Below the pieces are notes generated by a model. It searched no databases and was not told where the DNA came from. It was given only the letters and a program-made list of their open reading frames with translations. A DNA stretch of 64,000 nt from Aurantimonas marina (GTDB lineage Bacteria > Pseudomonadota > Alphaproteobacteria > Rhizobiales > Rhizobiaceae), in assembly GCF_017183135.1 (NCBI RefSeq), contig NZ_JADDXW010000013.1:62001-126000 (forward strand), read 5' to 3'. Positions 27,344 to 35,913 of the stretch are shown here, piece by piece. Position 1 is the first letter of the stretch. Every line of letters begins with the position of its first letter. The position numbers and the translations under genes are program-made.

Positions 27344-29761
27344 TTACACCTGCTCGTCCTCGGCCGGCTCCTCCGTCACCGCCGCCTCGATCGTACAGAC
27401 GAGCCCTTCCGGGCGGTAGTCGATCTTGACCTCGCCGCCGAACTCGGCGGCCATCGCCTGTTCGATTAGGCGTGAGCCGAAGCCCCGTGCCGCCGGCGCT
27501 TCGACCGGCGGACCGCCCGTCTCACGCCAGGTGAACGTCAGCTGTCGCGTGCCCTTGGCCGCCACGAGCCCCCATTCGATCGTCACCTGGCCGGTATCGT
27601 TCGACAGGGCGCCATATTTGGTGGCGTTGGTGGCGAGTTCGTGCAGGCCGAGCGCCAGCGCGAGGCTCTGCCGGGCGTTCAAGCGAAGATCCGGGCCGGA
27701 CGACGCCACACGCGATTCATCCCGCAGCCAATGCGTTTCCAGGGAATTGGTGACGATTGCCGCTATCGGCGCCGACGTCCAACTCGTCTGAGTGAGGATG
27801 TCGTGCGCTTTGCCGAGTGCGATCAGCCGCGCGGAAAAGGCGGCGAGGCCTTCCTGAACGTTGCTTGCCCGGCGCAGCGTCTGGTTGGCGAGGGCATTGA
27901 CCATGGCGAGCGTGTTCTTGACGCGGTGCTGGAGCTCTCGCGTCAGCATTTGCTGGCGCTCTTCCGATTCTTTCTGCTCCGTCACGTCCCGCATCGCCCC
28001 GACGAAGCGGATGGTTTGCCCGTCCTCGACCAACGTCTGGCCGCTCGAATGGATGTGGCGGGTGACACCGTCCTCAAGCCCGACGGCGCGATAGACGATA
28101 TCGTATTCGCTGCTGGATGTGGAATCGAGCGCGGCGGTTATGGCGGCCGCGACCCGTTCATGGTCATCGGCATGCAATCCAGGCAGGAAGGTATCTTCGT
28201 AACTGACAGGCACCCCAGCCCGCAGGCCGAACAGCGCGCGTGCACGATCGTCCCATAAGAGCACGCCGGTTCGCAGATCATAATCGAAAGTGCCGATCGC
28301 AGCCGATTCCTGGGCCAGACGAAGCCGTCGCTCCGCCTCGATGAGGGCCTGTTCGGTTTGTCGGCGCTGAGTGAAGGCCCAGGATCTATTCAGGACATCG
28401 CGCACGAAGGCGATCTCCTCATCACTCCACTGCCGAGGCTCGGCGGCGTGCAGGTAGAGGATGACCCGAACCCGGTCTGCTTCGACGACGGTCAAATTGA
28501 CGAGCGCGCCGATTCCGATTTCCGACCAGGCCTCCTTGATCGCCGGCGAGGCGGCATGCTCGTCTGTGTTCTCAATGACGAGCAGGCCGGAACGCAATTT
28601 CTCTACAAAATCAGGTCCAAAGCGTGCGAGTGGAAAAGTGCCAGACAGCGGCTTCGCGCTGTCCGCCGTCCATTCGCTGGAGATCGTCGCGGCCGTCTCG
28701 GCAGCGTCGACGCTGGCGTAGCCGACCCGGGCAATGCTGAGTGTTTCACCGAGAATCCGAAGCGCCTTGGTGGTGTGGCTGGCCTGCGCCTCGCCGAGAA
28801 TGAACTCATCGCCGAGCCGCAAAAGCGCTGCCTGCCGCGCCTCACGCGCCCGCTCGGCGGTGCGATCGACGATCGCACCGGGAAAGCGCAGCGGCTTTCC
28901 AGCGCTATCGTGGAAGCAACGACCCTTCGCGAATATCCAGTGAACCGCGCCATCGACATCGACAGTCCGGTACTCCTGAGCATAGGGCGACGCTGTCTCG
29001 GCGGCGGTTTTGATCGTCGCACTGACTCGGTCGAGATCGTCCGGATGAATGCCGCGTAGAAACGTCTCGATTGGCACGCCCTTGTCGGCGAGAGCCGGGT
29101 CGACGCCGAACAGGCGCGCAAAATGCGCATCGACATAGACACTGTCGCCCGGAATATCCCAATCCCAGGTTCCGATTAGTTCCGACACCTCGAGCGCGAG
29201 GTGCAGCCGCTCCTGGCTGGCCGCCAGTTCCTCACGCTCCTTGCGCTCGCGGGTCCGGTCCCGTAGAATCTTGAGGACGCCAGCCGGCTTCTCGTCGTCC
29301 CCCAGCAGCGGCATCATCTCCCCGCTCGCGAAGAAGCGCGAACCGTCGGCCTTGAGGTGCCAGCGCTCGTCGCTCGCCTTACCCATGCTCAACGAAAGAC
29401 GCATTTCGCGTTCGGGAATGCCGGCCTCGACGTCCTCGGGGGTGAAAATCGTTGCGATCGGCCGGCCGACGATCTGGCGCTCCGACCACCCAAGAACCGC
29501 TTCCGCGGCGTCGTTCCAGGTCGTCACAACGCCGTCGAGATCGGCCGCGATGATGGCGTAGTCGACGGCGCTCTCGACGATGAGGCGATAGCGAGATTCG
29601 GTTTGGTGCAAGGCCTTTTTCAGGCCCGCGATCTCTTCCGCCGCAGTGTCGAGCCGGGTCGCAGCGTCGTCGCCGGCGGCTTCCAGCTCCGACAACCGTC
29701 GACGTAGCGTGGCGTTCTCCGCGAGGGCCGAGGCCAGCCGGTCGTCCTTGGCCAGTTCCAT
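27344..29761 (-). CDS. Multi-PAS/GAF HWE-family sensor histidine kinase
   Basis: An 805-residue soluble sensor kinase. After a short coiled coil (1-50) come PAS1 (about 55-172), PAS2 (about 185-305), a GAF-like domain (about 312-465), PAS3 (about 478-598) and the kinase core. The H-box RELQHRVKNTLAMVNALANQ puts the phosphorylated His at residue 612, followed by HELATNATKYGALS and FTWRETGGP, the W-x-E signature of HWE kinases. No transmembrane helix is seen, so it is cytoplasmic. The three PAS domains and GAF could sense redox, light or small ligands; PAS1 has no GXNCRFLQ-type LOV motif. No response regulator gene is adjacent. Confidence 0.9.
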   Translation of the reverse strand: MELAKDDRLASALAENATLRRRLSELEAAGDDAATRLDTAAEEIAGLKKALHQTESRYRLIVESAVDYAIIAADLDGVVTTWNDAAEAVLGWSERQIVGRPIATIFTPEDVEAGIPEREMRLSLSMGKASDERWHLKADGSRFFASGEMMPLLGDDEKPAGVLKILRDRTRERKEREELAASQERLHLALEVSELIGTWDWDIPGDSVYVDAHFARLFGVDPALADKGVPIETFLRGIHPDDLDRVSATIKTAAETASPYAQEYRTVDVDGAVHWIFAKGRCFHDSAGKPLRFPGAIVDRTAERAREARQAALLRLGDEFILGEAQASHTTKALRILGETLSIARVGYASVDAAETAATISSEWTADSAKPLSGTFPLARFGPDFVEKLRSGLLVIENTDEHAASPAIKEAWSEIGIGALVNLTVVEADRVRVILYLHAAEPRQWSDEEIAFVRDVLNRSWAFTQRRQTEQALIEAERRLRLAQESAAIGTFDYDLRTGVLLWDDRARALFGLRAGVPVSYEDTFLPGLHADDHERVAAAITAALDSTSSSEYDIVYRAVGLEDGVTRHIHSSGQTLVEDGQTIRFVGAMRDVTEQKESEERQQMLTRELQHRVKNTLAMVNALANQTLRRASNVQEGLAAFSARLIALGKAHDILTQTSWTSAPIAAIVTNSLETHWLRDESRVASSGPDLRLNARQSLALALGLHELATNATKYGALSNDTGQVTIEWGLVAAKGTRQLTFTWRETGGPPVEAPAARGFGSRLIEQAMAAEFGGEVKIDYRPEGLVCTIEAAVTEEPAEDEQV

Positions 29762-29886
29762 CCGGATCCGTCCCCTGCCAGGTCAAGGAAGTCGCGCGTC
29801 CCCGCCCCCAAACCCTTATCGATGTTCCCTGATCGTTGCCTATGCCATTTCATGCGCGGGGGAACAAGGGCGCCACACGCAAGCTA

Positions 29887-30537
29887 TTAATTTTGAATGA
29901 CTATTGAGGGTATTTCGCGGTGTTGACAGGCCGCCGCGAAGCGGTGGTGCCCGGCGGTATCGCCAGTAATTACAGAAGGCTGCCTCCGGCTTGTTGGCGC
30001 CAATGTTCCAGTGGCGCCAGCAAGATATCCCAGCGCGATTTCCAGAGCCAGCAACCGGTGTGGCTCGAACGGCCCCGGCATGGAGAGATTCGCGGTGGCC
30101 GCGCTCGAAAAGCCGAAGCGACCATAATACTCGGGGTCACCGACAAGCAGGATGGCGCCATGACCAAGGCGCGCCGCCTCGCCAATTGCATGGCGCATCA
30201 ACGCGCCGCCGACGCCCGCCTTGTGCATGCTGGGATCGACGGCGAGTGGGCCGAGGAGCAGCGCGGGGGTCTCGGTCGCGCCGCAGCGGCCGGCGGTGAT
30301 GTTCCACAGGCGCACGGTCCCGATCAGTCTGCCGTCCGCCGCGCCGGCCGAAAAAGCGAGCCCTTCCGCTGGTCTCCGGCCGCGCCGGATCGCCTCGGAA
30401 GTCTTGCGCGTGCGACCGAGCCCCATGACCGCGTCAAGGAGGGCTTCGCGCTCGGCGACATCACGCTTCGTTTCCGGAACGATCGAGAACAGCGGCGCGG
30501 CGGCCTCCAAGGCCGAGATATGAAGAAATGCGGACAT
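29887..30537 (-). CDS. GNAT-family N-acetyltransferase downstream of ornithine decarboxylase
   Basis: A 216-residue acetyltransferase. LLGPLAVDPSMHKAGVGGAL is the acetyl-CoA-binding motif A with V-G-G in the pyrophosphate loop, and ILLVGDPEYYGRFGFS is typical of YhbS-like enzymes. It lies 138 bp after the ornithine decarboxylase gene on the same strand, an arrangement common in Rhizobiales, so a polyamine such as putrescine is a natural candidate substrate, but this is context only. ATG 30537 has AGGGGG-rich sequence upstream. The protein is soluble and without a signal peptide. Confidence 0.84.
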   Translation of the reverse strand: MSAFLHISALEAAAPLFSIVPETKRDVAEREALLDAVMGLGRTRKTSEAIRRGRRPAEGLAFSAGAADGRLIGTVRLWNITAGRCGATETPALLLGPLAVDPSMHKAGVGGALMRHAIGEAARLGHGAILLVGDPEYYGRFGFSSAATANLSMPGPFEPHRLLALEIALGYLAGATGTLAPTSRRQPSVITGDTAGHHRFAAACQHREIPSIVIQN

Positions 30538-30675
30538 GAAACCCCCTCGGATCGATAGGAGGCGGAAGGGAGCGGCCGGACGATGCCGCGGCGCGCGGGT
30601 GAAACGCCCGGGGCAACCGCGCCGGGCGTCAGGTTCGCAGGTGTCTTCGTCGCAATCGGACCTTCATACGGCGCC

Positions 30676-31809
30676 TCAGATCACGTAGGCGCGCAACGGC
30701 TCGATGCCGTTGAAGGCAACCGAGGCGTAGGTGGTCGTATAGGCGCCGGTGCCCTCGATCAGCACCTCGTCGCCCACCGTCAGCGAGATCGGCAGCGGGT
30801 AGGGCGTCTTTTCGTAGAGCACATCCGCCGAATCGCAGGTCGGACCGGCGACAACGCACGGTTCCGTCCGCTCGCCGTCATGCTTCGTGACCATCGGGTA
30901 GCGGATCGCCTCGTCCATGGTCTCGGCGAGACCACCGAACTTGCCGATGTCGAGATAGACCCAGCGATTGGCGTCTTCAGCCGACTTCTTCGACACCAGC
31001 ACGACCTCCGCCTTGATGACGCCGGCGTCGCCGACCATGCCACGGCCGGGCTCGATGATCGTCTCCGGCAACCGGTTGCCGAAATGCTTACGCAGGCTGG
31101 CGAAGATCGCCTTGCCATAGGCGCTCGCGGCCGGAACATCCTTCAAATAGCGGGTCGGAAAGCCGCCGCCCATATTAACGAGCGTCAGCACGATGCCCTT
31201 TTCGGCCAGCGCCTCGAAGACGTATTTCGCGTCGGCGATCGCCGCGTCCCAAGCCTGCGTGTCGGTCTGCTGCGAACCGACATGGAAGGAGACGCCGGTG
31301 GCGGTGAGGCCGAGCGCGTCGGCATGCATCAGCACGTCAATCGCCATCGTCGGCACGCAGCCGAACTTGCGCGACAGCGGCCACTCGGCACCCTCGCCAT
31401 CGGTCAGGACGCGGCAGAACACGCGGGCGCCGGGCGCGGCGCGGGCCACCTTCTCGACCTCCTCGACGCAATCGACCGCGAAGAGGGACACGCCGAGTGC
31501 GTGGGCGCGGGCGATGTCGCGCTCCTTCTTGATGGTGTTGCCGTAGGAGATGCGTTTGGCCGTCGCACCGGCCTCGAGCGCCATCTCCACCTCGGCGACC
31601 GAGGCGCAGTCGAAGCTGGAGCCGAGCGACGCGAGCAGGCGCAGGACTTCCGGTGCCGGATTGGCCTTGACGGCGTAGAAGATCGCCGAATCGGGCAGTG
31701 CCTTGCGGAAGGCGTTGAAATTGTCCTCGACGATGTCGAGGTCGACGACGAGGCAGGGGCCGTCTGGTCGTCGGGTGGCGAGGAAATCGAGGATGCGCTG
31801 CGTGGCCAT
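30676..31809 (-). CDS. Ornithine/lysine decarboxylase (fold type III, alanine-racemase-like)
   Basis: A 377-residue PLP enzyme that decarboxylates ornithine to putrescine (lysine to cadaverine in some members). The PLP Lys is in FYAVKANPAPEVL, the substrate-pocket segment SFHVGSQQTD follows, PGRGMVGDAG binds the cofactor phosphate, and the catalytic Cys of the partner subunit lies in AGPTCDSADVLYE. The length matches bacterial eukaryotic-type decarboxylases used for polyamine synthesis in the cytoplasm. A GNAT gene follows. A long leader of about 400 nt lies upstream, consistent with the RNA element known for speF-type genes in Alphaproteobacteria. Confidence 0.94.
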   Translation of the reverse strand: MATQRILDFLATRRPDGPCLVVDLDIVEDNFNAFRKALPDSAIFYAVKANPAPEVLRLLASLGSSFDCASVAEVEMALEAGATAKRISYGNTIKKERDIARAHALGVSLFAVDCVEEVEKVARAAPGARVFCRVLTDGEGAEWPLSRKFGCVPTMAIDVLMHADALGLTATGVSFHVGSQQTDTQAWDAAIADAKYVFEALAEKGIVLTLVNMGGGFPTRYLKDVPAASAYGKAIFASLRKHFGNRLPETIIEPGRGMVGDAGVIKAEVVLVSKKSAEDANRWVYLDIGKFGGLAETMDEAIRYPMVTKHDGERTEPCVVAGPTCDSADVLYEKTPYPLPISLTVGDEVLIEGTGAYTTTYASVAFNGIEPLRAYVI

Positions 31810-31829
31810 TGGGCACTCCCATTGACCCG

Positions 31830-32240
31830 ATCCATTGGGACCGGAAAATCGACGAGGAGCGACTGCAAGATTGCCGCGGACAGCCGATAGCGACCCTCCG
31901 AACGGCCTCTTGCGAGACGCGACGATGGCCGGATGCGAACGCGGAACGTCCGTCTCCGGTAATCAGTCTGCCATGGCTTGGTGGGCTTGGACCCGCCGCA
32001 CTTCAGGCAAAGATGGTGTGCCTCTTCAGTATTCCCGGCTTTGGAGACCAGGAGAGACCAGAAAGGCCCGGACCGTCGTTGCTTCAAGGCGTCCTCGATC
32101 TCGCGAAGCTCGCAAAACCGACTGGATGTGTTACGTCCAGGTACCGGCCCGGCAACCCTCGCATTTGAGGACCGGGGGACGCCCACAGGCACGTGCGACT
32201 TGGGGCGAGACGCGATGTATGCCGGCGACCCGTCACAAAC
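31830..32240 (-). promoter_or_regulatory. Long leader of ornithine decarboxylase, candidate speF-type RNA element
   Basis: The 536-bp gap between decarboxylase and LysR genes holds no convincing gene. Alphaproteobacterial ornithine decarboxylase genes are known to carry the structured speF leader motif, and position, length and several inverted repeats (for example AGGCA/TGCCT near 32001-32021) fit it; I could not verify the consensus. A promoter-like pair, TTGTTT and TACATC with a 17-bp spacer, lies near 32240-32210 on the minus strand. A minus-strand frame through about 32010-31930 encodes a C-L-K-C motif and a basic stretch, but has no usual start codon. Confidence 0.45.
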
Positions 32241-32247
32241 AAGTGGA

Positions 32248-32321
32248 AATTGTCGTCGCGATTGATTTTTCATCTTTCCCGTCGGAGGAAGGATGGCGTC
32301 GGCCGGTTGACGACGACAATT
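32248..32321. repeat. 11-bp perfect inverted repeat between decarboxylase and LysR genes
   Basis: AATTGTCGTCG (32248-32258) is the exact reverse complement of CGACGACAATT (32311-32321). The arms are 52 bp apart, and the right arm ends 25 bp before the LysR start. Paired distant half-sites in a divergent promoter suit a LysR tetramer that autoregulates and controls the neighbour, although the classical T-N11-A form is not evident. Confidence 0.45.
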
Positions 32322-32345
32322 GAAAGCCTGGAGCAAGGTGCCCGA

Positions 32346-33263
32346 ATGGATACGCTGACCCGGATGCGCGCCTTCATCGCCGTCATCGAAAATCAAGGAT
32401 TCTCCGCGGCGGCCCGCAAGACCGGACGCTCCAAGGCGCTTCTGTCGAAATATGTGCGCGAACTGGAGGACGAGCTCGGTGTCCTCCTGATCAACCGTAC
32501 CACCCGGCAAATCGCCCTGACGGCGGCCGGCGAGGTCTATCTGGCGCGCGCCTCCGGAATCCTCGCCGATCTGGAAAGCCTCAACGAGGAGGCGCGCGAG
32601 GCGACGGGCGAGGCAAAGGGCACGATCCGCGTGTCGGCGGCCCGAACCTTCGGCGACGCCGAACTCGGTCTCAGCCTCGTCGACTTCGCCGAGGATCACC
32701 CCGACATCGGCCTCGACATTCATCTCGACGACAATTTCGTCAATCTGGTCGAGGAGGGCTTCGACGTCGCGATCCGCATGACGCGGCTGGCTGATTCGGC
32801 GATGATCGCCCGCCGGTTGGCCTCGCTCGACTTCGCGATCGTCGGCAGTCCGGATCTGTTGAAGCGGCTGGGGCGGCCGACCCATCCCTCGCAGATCGCC
32901 GGCTTTCCGGCGGTGATCGATTCCAATTCGCGGATGTTCTCCAATTGGATCTTCCGCGACCCGGAAACCAAGGAGACGATCCCGGTCACCGTCTCGGGAA
33001 AATTCACCGCCAACAGCCCGGTCACCGTCCGTGCGGCGGCGATCGCCGGCCTCGGCCTGGCGCTGAGTCCCAGCTTCGTCATCCGCAAGGACATCGAGGC
33101 GGGAAAACTGGTGACGGTGCTCGACGACTACATGCCGAGCGAAGCGGGAATCTATGCGGTTTTCCCCCATCGCCGCCACCTGCCGGCGCGGGTGCGGCTG
33201 TTCGTCGACTATCTGGCGGACTGGTTCAAGAAGTGCGATTCGAAGCGGCGGAACGGCGGTTGA
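32346..33263 (+). CDS. LysR-family transcriptional regulator
   Basis: A 305-residue regulator with the LysR winged helix at the N-terminus (AFIAVIENQGFSAAARKTGR, then LINRTTRQIALTAAGEVYL) and a substrate-binding domain (GTIRVSAARTFGDAEL, GFDVAIRMTRL, ITAG-like VTVSGKFTANSPVTVRAAA). The sequence is of the PecT/DsdC-like type without a clear effector. It is divergent from ornithine decarboxylase; a perfect 11-bp inverted repeat lies between them. ATG 32346 begins MDTLTRMRAF, which matches the family start; the frame is open upstream, but without similarity. Confidence 0.93.
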   Translation: MDTLTRMRAFIAVIENQGFSAAARKTGRSKALLSKYVRELEDELGVLLINRTTRQIALTAAGEVYLARASGILADLESLNEEAREATGEAKGTIRVSAARTFGDAELGLSLVDFAEDHPDIGLDIHLDDNFVNLVEEGFDVAIRMTRLADSAMIARRLASLDFAIVGSPDLLKRLGRPTHPSQIAGFPAVIDSNSRMFSNWIFRDPETKETIPVTVSGKFTANSPVTVRAAAIAGLGLALSPSFVIRKDIEAGKLVTVLDDYMPSEAGIYAVFPHRRHLPARVRLFVDYLADWFKKCDSKRRNGG

Positions 33264-33326
33264 GGCGAGCCAGCCGGCGCCCGCAGCTTTTACCCAACCT
33301 TAGCAGACCTGCGGTAGGCTAGCTGC

Positions 33327-33845
33327 ATGTTGAGTCGATCATTCCTCGCCGCGCTGGCTCTCTTCGCCGCCGCTCCCGCCGCCGCCCACGAGCAGGCCGT
33401 GCCGGCCGTCGCGCGTTCCGAAATGCCGTATGCCGCCGAGGCCGATCCTGGCACGATCGTCATCGAGACTGGCGAGCGTAAGCTTTATCTGCTGACGGGG
33501 CAGGGTAAGGCGCTGGAATACGACATCGCCGTCGGCAAGCCGAGCGAGCAGTGGTTCGGCAAGAGCTGGATCTCGAAAAAGCGCGACAATCCCACCTGGA
33601 CGCCGACGCCGTCGATGCGGGAAAAGAACCCCAGCCTGCCCCGATCGGTGGGGCCCGGGCCGAAGAATCCGCTGGGCGAGCGGGCGTTGAACCTTGGCTG
33701 GGGCGCCTATCGCATCCACGGCACCAACTCGCCGAACTCGATCGGCAGCGCCGCGTCCGCCGGCTGCTTCCGGATGCGCAATGCCGACGTCAAGGATCTG
33801 TTCGAGCGGGTGAATATCGGCGCACAGGTCCTCGTTCTACGCTGA
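33327..33845 (+). CDS. L,D-transpeptidase (YkuD/ErfK family), secreted
   Basis: A 172-residue peptidoglycan enzyme: signal peptide ending in AAPAAAHEQA (about residue 21), then a YkuD domain. The catalytic motif is HGTNSPNSIGSAASAGCFRM, with His and Cys active-site residues, followed by NADVKDLFERV. Such enzymes make 3-3 cross-links or attach lipoproteins to peptidoglycan in the periplasm. An Arg-rich loop PTPSMREKNPSLPR is typical of the ErfK/YbiS subgroup. It is a single short gene lying between LysR and the metal exporter genes, about 64 bp after the LysR stop. Confidence 0.93.
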   Translation: MLSRSFLAALALFAAAPAAAHEQAVPAVARSEMPYAAEADPGTIVIETGERKLYLLTGQGKALEYDIAVGKPSEQWFGKSWISKKRDNPTWTPTPSMREKNPSLPRSVGPGPKNPLGERALNLGWGAYRIHGTNSPNSIGSAASAGCFRMRNADVKDLFERVNIGAQVLVLR

Positions 33846-33928
33846 CCGGTGACGAAACAAGCGCTTCGTTCAAACTTCGGCCATTCTTATGCTGTTTTGA
33901 AGTTCGGCAGCTTTGGAGGGGAACGGCC

Positions 33929-34600
33929 TTGCATCATCGGGTAACGGCAGGCGCGCTGGGTCTTGTCGCGGTCCTGTTCACGGTCGGGGTAGCCTCAGCG
34001 CATCCGCACGTCTTCGCCGAGGCCAAGGTCGAGATCGTCGGCGCCCCGGACGGCAAGCTCGCGGCGGTCCGCAACATTTGGCGCATGGATGAGCTGTTTT
34101 CGTCTTCGGTGATCGTCGATTTTGACAAGAACGCCAATGGCACGCTCGACGACGACGAACTCGCCGAGGTCGGAGCGACGGTCAAGGAATCGATCGCCGA
34201 ATGGAATTTTTACACTTTCGTGGAAGCCGGTGGACGCGAGGTGACGATGGCGCCGCCGGACGAAGTCCTCGTGCTTTGGGAGAACAACCAGCTTTTGATG
34301 TTCTTCGAGATGAAGGCCGGCGAACCGGTCGACCTCGCCAAGGACAAGCTGGCGGTTTCCAACTTCGACGAAACCTTCTTCGTCGCCTTCGACTTTACCA
34401 GTGAAAGCGACTTCCAACTGGTCGATATGCCGAAGAGCTGCGTGAAGGAATTCCTCGTGCCGGACGAGGACGAAGCCGCCAAGCAGTGGCTGGCGTCGGT
34501 TGCCACGCTGGCACCGGACGAAACCATTCCCGACGACGGCGTCAACTATTCCAAGGTCCTGGCGGCACGGCTGGAGGTGACATGCGCGCCCGCGAGCTGA
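33929..34600 (+). CDS. DUF1007-family periplasmic protein of a nickel/cobalt exporter
   Basis: A 223-residue secreted protein with a signal peptide ending AHPHVFAEAK, a hallmark of DUF1007. It has an EF-hand-like DFDKNANGTLDDDEL and Cys near the C-terminus (PKSCVK, EVTCAPAS). DUF1007 proteins accompany NicO-type exporters and are thought to assist divalent-metal handling in the periplasm. I place the start at TTG 33929, since GGAGGGG lies 8 nt upstream and no ATG is near; the long in-frame opening to 33551 overlaps the transpeptidase gene. Its end overlaps the nicO-like gene by 19 bp. Confidence 0.85.
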   Translation: MHHRVTAGALGLVAVLFTVGVASAHPHVFAEAKVEIVGAPDGKLAAVRNIWRMDELFSSSVIVDFDKNANGTLDDDELAEVGATVKESIAEWNFYTFVEAGGREVTMAPPDEVLVLWENNQLLMFFEMKAGEPVDLAKDKLAVSNFDETFFVAFDFTSESDFQLVDMPKSCVKEFLVPDEDEAAKQWLASVATLAPDETIPDDGVNYSKVLAARLEVTCAPAS

Positions 34601-35694
34601 TTGGCCTCGGCACCGTGCTTGTTGTCGCGGCCGCGCTCATCGCCGAACCGGCTCTCGCCAAGTCCTCGCTCGGAATCGGCAGCGCCGAGGTAACCGCACC
34701 ACCATCCGGCGGCCTCTTCGCGCCAATCTTCACCCAGATCGCCACCTATCAGCGGGAATTCTTCACCGCGCTGCGTCAGGCCCTGATCCAATTGAAACAG
34801 GATGGCTCGGCGCTGCCGTTCCTGGTCGGCCTCTCCTTTGCTTACGGGGTATTCCACGCCGCCGGCCCCGGCCACGGCAAGGCGGTGATCTCGTCCTACA
34901 TGCTCGCCAACGAGGTGGAGCTGCGTCGGGGTATCCTGTTGTCCTTCGTGTCGTCGCTGCTGCAGGCGGTGTCGGCGCTCGCGCTGGTCGGGGTCGGCTG
35001 GTACGTGTTGCGCGGCACCGCGGTATCCATGACCGACGCGACCGATGCGCTCGAAATCGCCTCCTATGCCCTGATCGCTCTGTTCGGTGCGTGGCTTTTG
35101 ACCCGCAAGCTGTTGCGTCTGGTCAGTAGTGGGCGACGCACAGCCGGAGCGCTGGCCTTCGCGCCGGCGCGCATTGCGAAAAAGCAACCCGAAGCAACGG
35201 GGGCGCTCGCTTTCGCCGCGCCCGGCGGTGCGGGCGTCATGGGGGGAGGGGCGCCGTTGATGCGGCCTGCTTCGGCAGCATTTAATCCAGGGACCTGCAC
35301 CGACGATGACGATACCTGCGGCTGCGGGCGGACGCATATCCCTAACCCGAAAGACCTCGGCGGGCGGATGACCCTCGGCTCGGCCGCGGCGGCGGTGTTC
35401 GCCGTCGGCCTGCGCCCCTGTTCCGGCGCCATCGTCGTCCTCACCTTCGCCCTGATCAACGGCCTTTATCTCGGCGGCATCCTGTCGGTGTTCGCCATGG
35501 CGCTCGGAACCGCGATCACGGTTTCGCTCATTGCCTGCGTCGCCGTCTTCGCCAAGGGATTCGCGTTGAAAGCCAGTGGGGGCGGAACGCTCGGCCGGGC
35601 CGTCGGGAGCATGGTGGAAATCGCCGGCGCTCTGTTTTTGCTGACCGTCGGCCTGCTGTTGCTCGGCGGCGCGCTGCAGACGGCTTCAGCATAA
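34582..35694 (+). CDS. NicO-family nickel/cobalt transporter
   Basis: A 370-residue membrane protein of the NicO (RcnA-like) family. HAAGPGHGKAVISSYMLAN is the family's metal-binding signature in the first helices, and GLRPCSGAIVVLTFALING is the second. Between them is a long cytoplasmic loop with a Cys/Asp cluster (CTDDDDTCGCGRTH), a probable metal sensor or binding site. Such proteins export or import Ni2+ and Co2+. ATG 34582 lies inside the end of the DUF1007 gene, so the two are translated together. The hydrophobic N-terminus could be a signal anchor. Confidence 0.9.
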   Translation: MRARELIGLGTVLVVAAALIAEPALAKSSLGIGSAEVTAPPSGGLFAPIFTQIATYQREFFTALRQALIQLKQDGSALPFLVGLSFAYGVFHAAGPGHGKAVISSYMLANEVELRRGILLSFVSSLLQAVSALALVGVGWYVLRGTAVSMTDATDALEIASYALIALFGAWLLTRKLLRLVSSGRRTAGALAFAPARIAKKQPEATGALAFAAPGGAGVMGGGAPLMRPASAAFNPGTCTDDDDTCGCGRTHIPNPKDLGGRMTLGSAAAAVFAVGLRPCSGAIVVLTFALINGLYLGGILSVFAMALGTAITVSLIACVAVFAKGFALKASGGGTLGRAVGSMVEIAGALFLLTVGLLLLGGALQTASA

Positions 35695-35913
35695 AATAAA
35701 GCGGCCGGTACCGCGACCGTTTGGGCTAGCCGGCAGCGCCGGGCGATACGTCGATACCAAGTGTTAATTGTCCCTGTCTTACCTTTCGGAAGACGTATGA
35801 TTCCGAAGGTCTTAAAGCGCGAATATGTCCCATGCCCTTAGAACCCGGAAAGCGCCCGCAGGATCGGATATGCCGCGCGGCTCCAGTGTATCCAGGGTGA
35901 CTGGGCGCGCCAC

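Noticed and set aside
31404-33179. A 591-codon minus-strand frame across ornithine decarboxylase, its leader and LysR
   Set aside because: It runs antisense to LysR and in another frame of the decarboxylase. Both of those have clear family motifs and this frame has none.
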